Positions 1 through 13,479 of a stretch of 64,000 bases of DNA are shown here, piece by piece (within the stretch, counting starts at the first letter, position 1; every line of letters begins with the position of its first letter). Under the pieces are notes generated by a model. The model did no database searches, was not told the DNA's origin, and worked only from the letters and a program-made list of their open reading frames with translations. Origin of the DNA: Artocarpus heterophyllus (taxonomy: Eukaryota > Streptophyta > Magnoliopsida > Rosales > Moraceae); the NCBI GenBank assembly GCA_025403435.1, contig CM046345.1, positions 5,769,451 to 5,833,450 of the forward strand. Direction: 5' to 3'. Made by a program: the position numbers and the translations under genes.

Positions 1-212
1 GAGAAAAATGATGAGAATCCAAATTGTATTTGGCAATATATGAACTACAATCTCTGGTATTGTATCGTTTTCATATGATTGAAGTGCGAAAATAAGAGTG
101 ATTATTGTTAACTTTTCTTGGTTGGTTATTTCAAGATTTAGTATAGAACTCATGCATAATCATCTGCTATTTTTTTTGTAACATAACATTTGTTTTGTCT
201 TAACACTCTTAG

Positions 213-2666
<2,454 letters not shown>

Positions 2667-3641
2667 GAATAAAATGGAACACAGTTTTGTAACATGTTTA
2701 GAAATGATTATTTATTTCTTTTTGGAGCAGTTTGTATTGGCTTCTTAATTCGGTAGCAATTATCGAGAAATTGTGTTGTGTTTTGTTCTAGGAGATAGAT
2801 GCATGGCCCGACGGACAGATTCTAAGCATCATGTATACAATTTTTCTTCTTTTAGAAAAGTTCTATTTCTTATTCCTTCTCTTTTCGAGCAAAAGGTGTG
2901 AACGGATAACTTATATTGCATCTTTTTGGCGTCATAATACTATAAACATGTCCGATGTCACGCTAAAGAGTGCATTCATAATGCTAGCAAGCATATGAAA
3001 AGCAGCCAACAAGAGCTGATCTCATAAAGGCTAATCCTTTCCATCAGAAAAAAGGGGTTGGGTGTGGGAAGGAGAGGTGTCCTTACCACCAATGCCTTGG
3101 TGTAGCAGGAAGCATGTCTTTACTTTTTTTAGAAAGTGCCTGGAATTTGATATTCCAAAGCATTTCTTCTAGGGTCTTTGCCCAACCAATGTGATATGCG
3201 ACGACAGGTGTATGGTGACAGGGATGAAAACTAGATTCATCTTTCTTGTAAAAGTGGGTTAAGGTCCGTTTCATTCCATTAATGGGCATTGAGACTATCG
3301 AAGGGATGAGAAAGATGAGATGGTTCTAATGATCTCTTTTTTTGAACAAATTTTGAGATGATTTTGAAATGCAACGAATATTATTAATCTAAAATTTAAA
3401 GAACACATTGAAATAAACAAAAGGGTAAAAACGTAATCTCAATTGTCATATTGACACTGAAAAATAAAAGAAAGAAAGAAAAGGACCGAATTTGGGGAGA
3501 GTTAGATGGGGGAGTGATGGGGGTCATATCCATTCTCTTCAAATGAACCCCTTTGGAATGTCACGCAATTTTACCCAAATATTTCCAACACTCAACATCC
3601 AATGACTTAAAAACCAAACGGAATCTAGTAACGAGTGTCAC
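2667..3641. other. Intergenic: ELP3 3' UTR and HemW promoter
   Basis: There is no gene here. The first few hundred bases are T-rich 3' UTR of ELP3. The stretch 3000-3300 has a minus-strand open frame of 68 codons with no recognisable domain and no conserved splice context. An A-rich stretch near 3460-3485 precedes the HemW start. No clear TATA element was found. Confidence 0.5.
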
Positions 3642-5566
3642 ATGCATACATCCAGATTCCGACAAAATTTCATCACACAAACTGCCATGCTGAGATCAAC
3701 CTTCACTCCCATTTTCTCAGCATTTCCCGCCAAAATCAGTACCAGAAAACCACAGTCTCAAGCCATTTTCAGCGTTTTCTCACAAAGTTCACCAACTGTT
3801 CGACAAAATGCTGGAACGAACATCCACAACAACAACAGCAGCATACTTCTCCAACACCATCTGCCGGCTACTTCGGCCTACGTACACCTCCCTTTCTGCC
3901 GAAAACGCTGCCACTACTGCGACTTCCCCATCGTCGCTCTCGGCTCTTCCTCGGCCCAATCCGACGACGACCCCCGAATGGTAAACTACGTAAATTTGCT
4001 TTGCCGAGAAATTGTTGCCACAAGAGCCGAAACCAAGACCAACCCGCCTCTTGAAACCGTGTTTTTCGGTGGCGGAACACCTTCTCTGGTGCCGCCGAGG
4101 CTTTTGTCGTCGGTATTGGAGACGTTGCGGTCGAAATTTGGTCTGCATTCGGATGCTGAGTTGTCCATGGAAATGGACCCCGGGACATTCGATGCAGGGA
4201 AGATGAGGGGGTTGATGGATTTGGGTGTTAATAGAGTGTCGTTGGGAGTCCAGGCGTTTCAAGAAGAGCTGTTGAAGTCTTGTGGAAGAGCACACGGTGT
4301 TAGGGAGGTTTACGAGGCTATTGAGATTGTTGGTTCGTGTGGGGTTGAGAATTGGAGTATGGATCTCATCTCCTCTCTTCCCCACCAAACTCCTGAGATG
4401 TGGGAGGAGAGTTTGAGGCTCGCCATTGAAGCGGGACCTACCCATGTGTCAGTGTATGATTTGCAAGTCGAGCAAGGCACAAAGTTTGGATTGCTGTAAG
4501 TGATCATGAAGCCTTTAAAATAATGAAAGAAAACGATTCCAATTTGTGATGTGGGAGCATATTGAACCTGAGAGGCGGCCTACATGTCTGTGCATCATGG
4601 ATTCGTAAGAGGCTCTTTGAAATAAGGGTCCAAACAAAAAGTGTTTGGGATGGATTCCCGAGTCTCATCCTGGGTGGTTTTTAAAGGATTTCATTACGCC
4701 TCTCTTATTAATTTCTAATTTTGGGAGGAATGGTTGTATCATTCCTACGTCAATTTGTATGCGTTTTTTTGGAAAAATGTTTCAAAACGTACTGTTCTTA
4801 AGATGACGTTAATTTGTTGTCCCAGTTTTCATAATTTGAAAAGGACGTGATTTAGCTTAAAAAATTGTGATACCCCTGCATGGGGTACAAATAGAAGTGC
4901 TCGTTTGTTTGACACTGGGATTTGACAACATGCAGGTACACACCAGGGGAGTCCCCATTGCCTTCAGATTCGCAGTCCGCTGATTTGTATAAAATGGCAT
5001 CAAGAATGCTTTCTGATGCGGGCTACACTCATTATGAAATCAGTAGTTACTGCAAAACTGGATTTGAATGCAAACACAATCTAGTTTATTGGAAGAACAA
5101 ACCTTTCTATGGTTTTGGCCTTGGCTCTGCTAGCTACGTTGGCGGACTGAGATTTTCGAGGCCGAAAAAGATGAAAGGGTATGCAGATTTTGTGGAAAGT
5201 TTGGAGAACAGAATGGTAGATTGCCATAACAGTGATCATATGGATTCCAAGGATATTGCCATGGATGTTGTCATGCTGTCATTGAGGACTGCTAGAGGCC
5301 TGGATTTAAGGTCTTTCGGAGAAGCTTTTGGTGATTCTCTTGTCGTTTCACTTTGCAAAGCGTACAAAACTTATGTAGAGAGCGGACATGTAGTTTGCTC
5401 GGATGAAAGAGGACGGGTCTTTTCTTCAGATGAATTCAGCACCATGCTACTTAAAGAAGAAGAAAACAAGATTAAGGGGTTTGCTTATATTCGGCTTAGT
5501 GATCCCGACGGTTTTCTTCTGTCAAATGAAATTATATCCCATGCATTTGGAGTTATAGCTCCATAG
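3642..5566 (+). CDS. HemW-type radical SAM protein (RSAD1-like), organelle-targeted
   Basis: Two exons, 3642-4495 and 4936-5566, join in phase to give 494 residues. The first ~75 residues are Ser/Thr/Arg/Gln-rich with almost no acidic residues, as in a mitochondrial or plastid transit peptide. A second Met at 3687 could also start. The radical SAM cluster is FCRKRCHYCDF, with Cys86, Cys90 and Cys93, and FFGGGTPS at 141-148 is the SAM-binding glycine motif. The C-terminal half (YTPGESPLPS, YEISSYCKTGFECKHNLVYW) is the HemN_C region. Coproporphyrinogen oxidase HemN proper has CxxxCxxCxC, whereas here Phe follows the last Cys-Asp. This is the HemW pattern, so heme trafficking is more likely than oxidation of coproporphyrinogen. 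It lies about 1 kb downstream of ELP3 on the same strand. Plant homologues are often labelled oxygen-independent coproporphyrinogen oxidase. Confidence 0.93.
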
Positions 5567-6225
5567 TCTCACTTCCATTTGGATTTTGAAGCACTTTTTA
5601 CTCATCAATTAGTTAAAAGAGCAATTTAAGTTACATACAGACAGCCTTTCTAGTCTGATTGATTATAGTCTATAGCCATGATTTAAGTAGCTGATGGTAA
5701 AGAAATTCAAATCTATTTGTACAGATATGGTCAAGGGGCCCTCGTTGTGGTCAGGATATTTTTTTTATGAAAAGAGAAACAGATCTGAACGAAAGCTCCA
5801 TTGGACAATGGATAATTTGTAGTACAGAAAGAAGACCATTGGTTTTTTGATACACTTTTCCCTATTTTTATACAAACTATTTTTCATCAAGCAGAGCTTT
5901 TATTAGGAAAACAATTTTTTTTTTTTGGAGGGAAGGGGAACAATATTTCATGTAGCTTCTATATGGTGTTCTAGCAAGTTTGGCTTCTTGCAATGCAAGC
6001 GTTCTTGAGGCTTCTAAACTCCATTGTGCCTTGTTCTGCATACGCATTTGCAAGAGAATTTTGTGAGCGCCATTCAAATTGGCGTATGAACACTGTTGTC
6101 ATCCTTTTGTTTTTCTAACTAATAGATAGTTCAAAAAGCCTAGCAATCCAAAGAAGAAAAAAGGTGGAATTAGAAAATTTGAACTACACATTATTAGAAA
6201 AAGTGGAGTTACAGAATAAAACCAA
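5567..6225. other. Shared 3' flank of two convergent genes
   Basis: This is the space between the stop codon of the HemW-like gene (+) and that of the zinc-finger gene (-). It is A+T-rich and holds a T-run near 5917-5929. The 66-codon minus-strand open frame at 5877-6077 has no recognisable domain. It presumably holds the two 3' UTRs back to back. Confidence 0.5.
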
Positions 6226-9200
6226 TTATGAGGGTTTTGCCTTCCGCCCAACTCGCGGGATGCGCCTAAGCTCTTGGCTTCTCATTTTCATTTCTCTACA
6301 AAATATAACATGTTAGAAAATCATTCGAAAAATTTACCTTGATGAGGTCTGAATAAGGTAAAAGTGATACCTTTGGTGCAAGAAAACAAGAACATAGAAA
6401 ATGGGGAGCAGCATCAAAGTCAGTATCAAAGTAGCCAGGTACAGAACACTTGTTTGCTTCTGCATGGATGACACAGTGTCACTATAGATATCAATAAAGA
6501 CACGTATATGATAATAACTAAAAAAAAAAGAAAAAAGATAAAACTTGCATAAGCTACTTAAAGAGCCCCTAATTGAAACTGCCCTCGTTTGAGCTTAAGA
6601 GCTTGTATGGTAGGAGGGAAAAGGAGGAGTGAGAGGAATGACAGAGTTGGTGGAAGGATTTTGGTATTTAAGGTCGTTTGTTAAAAAAAGACAGGAGAAG
6701 AGAATGGATTGGGAGAAGGATTTCCAATCCTTCAAAGCATCCCCCATTTTAATCTCTCCAAAACTTAGAGAGATTAGAGGAGGCAATCCATACCAAATAC
6801 AAAAGGAGAAAGGTCTTCTCCTTCCTCTCTATTTTCCTCACCTAGGTTATATGCCTTTCTTTCCTCTTTCCAAACATGACCTAAAGGACTGCTTCGAACT
6901 TCCCAAGATGAAGGAATTGACAAGAAAATGAGTTTAATTCAATAACGTTTAAAATATAATTCCTCTTTTTTTTTTTTTTTTTTTTGAGGTTTGTAGAAAG
7001 CATGTCGTAAGGACCAAATATGAGCATATAGATGGAGTGGTTGTGGGCTTGATCCTAAGACTCTTAGTGAGAGGTCCAAGGTTCAAGGCCCCTGCTTCCT
7101 CCTGAGGGCACGCTAAACTATCAGAAAAAAAAAATGAGCGTAACATATTTGCAAGCATTATAAATGAAATTAAATACTACATATTGCCCCTATAGGATCC
7201 AACCGACTGCAGTTGACAACTGAAGACTTACCTTGCCTCCTCTAGAGAAAGGTTTCTGTTTACCGGAGCAAGTGAGAGCATCACAAAATTGATGCAGAAA
7301 CAACTCTAAAAATAAACCAGAATGTCATCATAACTTTCACAAAATAGATACTTCGAGAAGTTGAAACAGTGAAATAGCATCACAAGAGACACAGTTCAGA
7401 GCTCTCTGAAAACATAGAAAAGTACAGTACCATGAAGGCGACTTGCTGAGGGTCCCTGCTGAATGGGAAAACAGCTATCGGCAAGACTCTGCACAGAAAC
7501 CACTAGTTATGACCAAGGAAGAACCTTTAAAGATCAACAAGACTAGCAAAAAAAGCAGCACTCAAAGCAACCTCACATAAATGGCGGTTCCTTGCAACAG
7601 CCATAGGATTGCATTTGGTTTTCGGTGATTTTGCGTTCATCACATGGTCACAGTGCAATGCCCCACATAGATCAGCTAGGCACTTGCTTCCATTCTGCAT
7701 CCGTTAGAAACTATGTTATATTACCAACAACAATCTAATAACACTACAAGCCTTCTCACATGTATGAAATCAAAATTTCAAAGGTATCACCTTTTAATAC
7801 ACATATGGGCAAATATCAAGAAACACATAAAAAGATAGGATATTTATAACTTGGTCAAATATCAAGAAAACTATATGAAAATGAGGTAAATCAAATTTAT
7901 GTCTTTGTTGCAAAATGGGCAACCACAGATCATTAGGAATTCTAGAGATCAACAAAATTAATTAAAAGATCAATAGAAAAATTACAGGATAAGAATATAG
8001 AAATGAGCACTGAAAGACATCCAAGGCATGAATAGCTTAATGCAATTAACCATGTTGAAATAAGTAACAAATATGAACAGCACATCTTGCACCTACTTAA
8101 CATGTGTTTCCGAACCTACAAGGAAAATATGGTCTAGGTCTACATACGACATTAAGAAGATCGTAGTGTCTGTTGTCAAAATGCTGATCAAGAAACTTTT
8201 CAGCGCGGAAGCTTTTCTTACAGTATCCACACTGCCATTCAGTCATATCCACATGAACCTTGTGCTGCTCCTGATCTCTAAAGATGTCATTGTCGGAATG
8301 AAGCCGACACTTGCTCGAAATCTGGTACCGCTCTTGCTCCACGAACGGCATCAAGTACTACATAATACACAAATGCAACTGCTAATTCAAAAAAAAAAAA
8401 GTAGGGAGCGATTATGTAATCCTATCCACCATTTGGCTCCTACCTCCTCAATAATTTTCCATGCTGCTCGACTTCTCTCTCTAGAACAATGTACTTCCGG
8501 AGCTCGTTCCTCATCTTGCTTAAGAGGTCTAAAAAGAAAAAAGAAAAAAAAAAGAGATAGAGAGATTAGATAGCTTAAACGGATAATCAAGAACATTAAA
8601 TGTACTTCAATTTCAGTCCTATTTTATACAAATCAAATATGTCGTTTGTTTCATGGATTTGGACTAGAATTCAAACCTTTTGTTACAACGTTTTCTCGTA
8701 CAAGAACTTGAATTTTTAAAGAAATCTTTTGTTCAAACTCTGTAGTCAAAATAAGGAATATCTCTATATTTTCCAAGTTTTTATCGAAATCCTTCATTAA
8801 TACAAGATTCAACCATGTTAAGATTTTGGGCTGATTATAAATAGTTTGACAAGAAAACATTACCTTGAATCGGGAGATCCTTCATTGGCCTGAATCATCA
8901 CGCACACAATAAATAAACAAGCAAAACAAAAACCTGCTCAAACTCAGTCCTATTTGATTTTCACAATGAAGTCACCAAACTTATAAAATTTAAGTGACTA
9001 AAAAAACTGAAAATCATCATTCATTTCATATTAAAAAAATAAACTGCGTTGTATATATATATATATACACACACACAGAGTATTCATTTGGGGATCAGAA
9101 AAACTAAAAACTCCAAAACAAATAACCCAATTCATAAAAGTGAAGTTACAAAACCCAATCCAACATAAAAAATAAAAAAAAAAAACCTGGTTTATGTTCG

Positions 9201-9291
9201 TGAGAGGCGAAGAAGAGGAAACAGGGGCTATGTCCTGAAGAAAAAGCAACGCCAAGAAGGCAAAGGAAGTAATCGACATGGAATTCTTCAT
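6226..9291 (-). CDS. C2H2 zinc-finger, single-pass membrane or secretory protein
   Basis: Nine minus-strand exons join in frame to 279 residues: 9187-9291, 8864-8889, 8444-8528, 8148-8357, 7572-7694, 7431-7488, 7232-7305, 6371-6459 and 6226-6295. Residues 1-24 form a hydrophobic signal peptide (SITSFAFLALLFLQDIAPVS). One canonical C2H2 finger (C115-x2-C118-x12-H131-x4-H136) sits in WQCGYCKKSFRAEKF. Cys-rich blocks follow (KCLADLCGALHCDHVM, SLADSCFPIQQGPSASRLHE). A hydrophobic helix at about 232-252 (VLYLATLILTLMLLPIFYVL) precedes a short basic tail ending GRKAKPS. A zinc finger behind a signal peptide and before a membrane anchor predicts a lumenal or extracellular finger, so this is not an ordinary DNA-binding factor. 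It resembles the Arabidopsis C2H2-like protein At5g63280 (from memory). Biochemical function is unknown. The in-frame TTG at 9306 was rejected in favour of the ATG at 9291. Confidence 0.88.
6598..6882. mobile_element. MITE family A, copy 1 (in an intron of the zinc-finger gene)
   Basis: A 285-bp segment in the intron between the seventh and eighth coding exons matches 24827-25083 along most of its length. Shared blocks include AATCCATACC, then CTCTATTTTCC and the CACCTA-GGTTATAT region, and both copies are purine-rich on the left and pyrimidine-rich on the right. The ends read GCTTGTATGGT on the left and CCAAACATGACC on the right, imperfect inverted repeats of GTTTGG type. No coding capacity. 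A target-site duplication is not clear. Confidence 0.6.
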
Positions 9292-9881
9292 TCTCCAGCA
9301 AGTCAAAAGGTTTTAGCCCCTAAATGGGGAACTGTGAGGAAGAAGCATTTTGGGTTGGAGAGTTGGGAGTCCACTTCTTAAGGCCATGTTTGGATGTCTC
9401 GATAGTACTGCTCCTGTCTCGAACACAGATTCCCTTACGCCAGTTATGAACATCTTGTTCCCTAGATAAAATGCCAATGTTTTATAAAAACGACGATGAT
9501 TGTAAACGGCGGAAAGTCACAATCGACAGTATTTAGAAAACGACAACAATTTCGGGTAACAAACGATGATATTCACGTAAAACGACAACAAATTTTTAAA
9601 CGGCAGTTTTCTTTTATGTATATCAGAAAGAATTGAATTCAATAGAAACTCTATTCAAAGTAATTATTAATATCTTAAAAGCTAAGATTAATATTTAAAA
9701 GACCTAAAAATATCACTTCCCAAATAGGAATTATCTTTTCTTTCCTTCTCTGCCAAAACCTATGTATAAGTAAAATCCCCTAAAGAAAACCTATATTTAA
9801 AATATTACATCTTTTATTTTTGTCATGTACCTTTAGTGTTACATAAACTAAATACAAAGCTAGGGCAAAGTGCACATAACA
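9292..9881. other. Promoter side of the zinc-finger gene, with ACGAC motifs
   Basis: This region holds the likely 5' UTR and promoter of the minus-strand zinc-finger gene, read leftward. Between 9480 and 9600 the motif AAAACGAC recurs (9488, 9537, 9580 region) with related AAACGG words, the same word that is dense at 42.8-45.4 kb. It looks like subterminal sequence of a transposon remnant. No gene is visible. Confidence 0.4.
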
Positions 9882-10273
9882 ATGGTTGCAGTATTGGCAA
9901 AGACCCTAACCGAAACCGACCTTGGAAACAGCTTTGAAGTGCCGGCAGAGTGGCTGCCGGTGCTGCCGCCATTCAAGCCCGACCCGGTCAATAACCCGAT
10001 GTAGCTATGGGTTACGGATGGATTAGGGTTTTTCTGGGAATTTTGGTACATAATGCTTCCAGTTGAGTACTGTCCAATTGGTGGGATTAATTATTATGCA
10101 AGGACCAAGCCTTATCTCCATGCTAAAGAGTGGCTCAAGTTTCTGTTCTCTAAGGACTAAAAGCTGGGGATAGAGTTGTTCTAGACAAAGAAAAGGATGG
10201 GTTCAGACAGTCCAAGTGTTCAATCAAAGCTCAAAAGTTGGATTCTGATGGTGTTGGATGGGTTGATTTGTAG
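9882..10273 (+). pseudogene. Broken small B3-like (REM/DUF313-type) gene
   Basis: An open frame starts at ATG 9882 and reads LAKTLTETDLGNSFEVPAEW, then meets TAG at 10002. In the same frame it continues with WVTDGLGFFWEFWYIMLP and EWLKFLFSKD until TAA at 10158. One frame over, the reading continues LKAGDRVVLDKEKDGFRQSK and ends ...WVDL at TAG 10271. The spacing TL-TDL ... VP ... FWEFWY ... WLKF ... GDRVVLDKE is the order of a plant B3 fold, where the last strand pair carries the GD-V-F motif. One stop and one frameshift in about 130 codons make it a pseudogene. It is separate from the intact B3 gene at 52-55 kb. The family call rests on motif order only. Confidence 0.6.
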
Positions 10274-10639
10274 ATTAATAATTAATTTACTCGATCAATT
10301 TTTGTTAATTTATTTATAATGTTACGTTTTTCTTTTATTAGGAAGTGTAATATGGTTCCAACTTAGGATTATTGAAGGTGAGGTACGAAATTTACACAAT
10401 AATAAACATGTTACTGTACGTATAAATTATGATATAGTACTTAATCTGAGTAGAGATTTTGCAACAAGATTATGCATGTGAATATATTTTTTTCATCTTA
10501 TTCGCGTTGAGATGCTTCTATGCTAATTTATGTTTTTTTTTTTATTATTTGTGGATATGGGGTAAATGGCCCTTTGTTAAGCTTTTTTTAAGTAAATGGT
10601 TGAAGTTTTTGAAAATAAATAAACTATTGTTTTTTGTAC

Positions 10640-10880
10640 AGCAATGGTATACTACAGTACATTTATAACATAATGATGCCAATTAGTAATCATTGATACA
10701 CTATAATATGTCAATGATATACCATATTTATAGTTAATCTTTGATTAACTTTATGGTTTATTCAATCATAATTTACAAGTTTCTCGATTATAAATCATTA
10801 ATAGATCAATGATAAAATAATTTATTAGTTATAAACTATATTTAATGTGTTATACTAATGATAATCAATTTATACTTATA
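10640..10880. repeat. Degenerate ATCATTGATACACTA repeat, block 1
   Basis: Short words of the type ATCAATGATATACCATA and AATCATTGATACACTATAA recur on both strands over about 240 bp. Two other blocks of the same kind lie at 31227-31440 and 60463-60612. The period is loose, 20-25 bp. Origin is unknown; they may be remnants of one AT-rich MITE. Confidence 0.45.
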
Positions 10881-12545
10881 TTTATCAATGATGTACTACG
10901 GTTAAAAAGTCATTTATTTAATTTTCAAAAAGTTTGTCTATTTTCTTAATTTTTGAAAAGTTCAACTACTTCTTTAAAAAAGTGGTCAAAATAAGTCATT
11001 TGTCTAATTTTTCTTTTATTTTTTAAGTTCGTAGTGATATCTATGTTAACATTTAGAGGGAAAGGAGGGGGGGTGTTCATTCTACCCAAGGAATTGTTAG
11101 ATAAGAGAAATATATACGAGAGAATGTTCTTTAAAAATAGAGTTTGGAAAGTTAATTGAAACAAAAAATTGAGACCTAAAACACTGCAACAATTAAAATT
11201 TTAGGACTAAAAATACTATAATAAAATTAGTTTTAACTAAAACTTTTTTATCTGAACTAAGTTTCCAAACGAGCACTAAGTCTGTTGATAGGCCTTATTT
11301 AATCATGGTAGTTTGGCTTAGTACAAGCCCTTGAAAGCTTCAAGCTAGTTGAATTCAAAAGCTTGCTTGGATGCCAACATACTTGCATAAATTAAAGCAT
11401 GTAATATCAAGTCAATGTACAAAGCCTTAGGAAGATGGGTCCTAAACCGCCGTTTGGGTGGGATCGTGACCTCCATCAATGATAGTGCGAAAAAGCCATA
11501 ACAAAGTTGCGATCTCAATCACGACCACTGTCGCGACACTCACAAACTCTCTTGGGATGGCATCCCAACCTCAGTCGCAATGGTTTGCAATGAGCTCTCA
11601 ACCAAATCGCTACCTTCATCGTAATCGAGGCCGCAGATCATAGGTGGGATATCACCCAATTGCGACCACCACTGATCCGATTGCTGAGTACAATCCCTAC
11701 CCACCAAGACTCAAGATATGGGGTCATATGTGAGCACAACGATGGTTTTTAGACCAGTTTTTTTTAGGTAGGTTTTTTGGATTTTTAATTTTTCGTTGTT
11801 TTGGCAAAATTAAGTGTGAATGGTCTTGTTTAACCTTGGTGTAGTTGTTTATTTTTTACCATTAGATATAGATCTAATGACCAATAAATAGATCTCATTA
11901 ATGAGAATAAGTTGAGGTACACTTCCCATAATTATAAAATAATTATTTTAATAATATCATTTTGAGCAATATATAGAATATTCACGAACTAAACACATAT
12001 TCTTATTCTACAATCATAATTGCCATATTCACATTAATAATTGTTGTCTATTGAGCTAGCTAGGTTAAAAATCAATTGCAATACGAAGTAGCCGAGTGAA
12101 ATTCCTAAACTGTGTTATGAAGTATTGCAAACTTCAAAAATTGTGTTTAATTAATAACCTCTAAATTGATGGACTAAAATTACCAAGTTACATGGAGAGC
12201 ATTTGTTTATATAGTTAGATTATGGAGAACACGAAAGTTTCAATTGAGTTTTTTTTTTTTTAACCGACAATAAAAAAACATATGAATTACATCTCTTCAT
12301 ACAAACCAAGACGTGCTTGCCATATGTACACGAAATATTAAATCTTAAGAAGAAAAGTGTGTCATAAATTACATCTCTTCAACTTTATAACTATGGACAG
12401 CTAACCTTCATGATTCGAATAAAAGTATTACTATTGAAAATCAATCTGAGTTAATTAGGGGAAAAAAAGATTAACGTTAAAATAATCAAATAATCATAGT
12501 TTAAAAACTTTGTTGACCTTTCAATGCCATAAAGCCTAACCAAGT

Positions 12546-12573
12546 ATATTTATATATATATATATATATATAT
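12546..12573. repeat. (TA)n microsatellite
   Basis: A run of about 14 TA units, directly upstream of the broken secreted-protein gene. Further TA runs occur at 9052-9066, 46166-46191 and 60714-60730. Confidence 0.9.
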
Positions 12574-12634
12574 GATCGTTCCACAAGAATTCATAAAAAC
12601 CAAATATGATTTATTATCTTTTCCCTCGGTTTCA

Positions 12635-12955
12635 ATGGCCTTTTTCAATTGCTTTGTATCCTGGCTTTCTTTGCCACATTTGCCTTTTTGGCATTGATGT
12701 TAGCTTGGTGGGGCTCCGTGCCTATGCCAACCATACCATCTCTAGCCCGCCCCGCCAACAAACTCCATGCTTTTGCCGACCATCCCGCCTTTAGTGCAGC
12801 CCATTTTTCCAGGTTTCCCAGGAGTAACATTGCCTCCACTTTTAGCGACGACATTTCCTGAATGCCCTCAGTTCCAGGGATCCAGACAACAATGCCCGCC
12901 GTCCCATCCCTATTCACACCTTCCTCCACGTTTAGTACTCCTCAAATTATGGAGA
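12635..12955 (+). pseudogene. Frameshifted small Pro-rich secreted-protein gene (tentative)
   Basis: An ATG at 12635 starts MAFFNCF and soon fails. The next frame carries a long hydrophobic segment like a signal peptide (LCILAFFATFAFLALMLAWW) followed by GSVPMPTIPSLARPANKL. A third frame then carries MLLPTIPPLVQPIFPGFPGV and TLPPLLATTFPECPQFQG. The three frames follow one another without overlap and together suggest a short secreted protein with PTIPP/PFPG repeats, interrupted by two frameshifts. Such PxIP-repeat proteins are common plant cell-wall proteins. A spliced or sequencing-error explanation is not excluded. No TE protein resemblance was seen. Confidence 0.4.
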
Positions 12956-13479
12956 CTTTTGTTGTCTATGCAGTGTTTGTATTCTACTTATATTTTGGTG
13001 GCCAATAATTTGTCATCCTGCCGAGGTAAAGACAGGACAGATATCAACCTAGTTGAGATGTATTGAAATCTTACCTTTTCTGCTTCTGTTTCAATAAAAA
13101 CAATTATAAAAAAAAAAATTCACATATAAATTTGAAGTTGGTCTTTTTAGTTTCATGCAGTAAATAATTCTTTTTCTTCATAGTTGCTGTGGAATCCGAT
13201 ATGCACGATAGAAAAGAGAGATCAAAAAGGAAGTTGATGTTTTTCATTATTTCAATCGCAGAAAAATCACAAATAAACCAATAAGAAGGATTTATAGAAC
13301 CCTATAAACAAAGGAATAAAAGATTATTGCTACTGTTACTAATACTAGTTGAACTTACGTGCATAGCACTTTGGGAGTGATTTTGTAGACTTCATTTGTG
13401 AGTTAAATATTAATTATCGTATAGTTTTTTTTAATTTATTTAATAAAAAATATAAGATATAAGAATTCATTTATTAAAA

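Larger units (their letters stand above)
10274..12634. other. Intergenic AT-rich DNA with one GC-richer island
   Basis: No gene is recognisable. An AT-rich repeat lies at 10640-10880 (listed separately). The stretch 11440-11740 is clearly richer in G+C, with CGACC, TCGCGAC and CAATTGCGACC words, but every frame is interrupted within a few tens of codons. It may be the remains of a transposon or of a GC-rich exon. The remainder is low-complexity A/T. Confidence 0.4.

Noticed and set aside
9292..9306. Start of the zinc-finger gene at 9306
   Set aside because: The codon there is TTG. The first ATG in frame is at 9291 and gives a good signal peptide.
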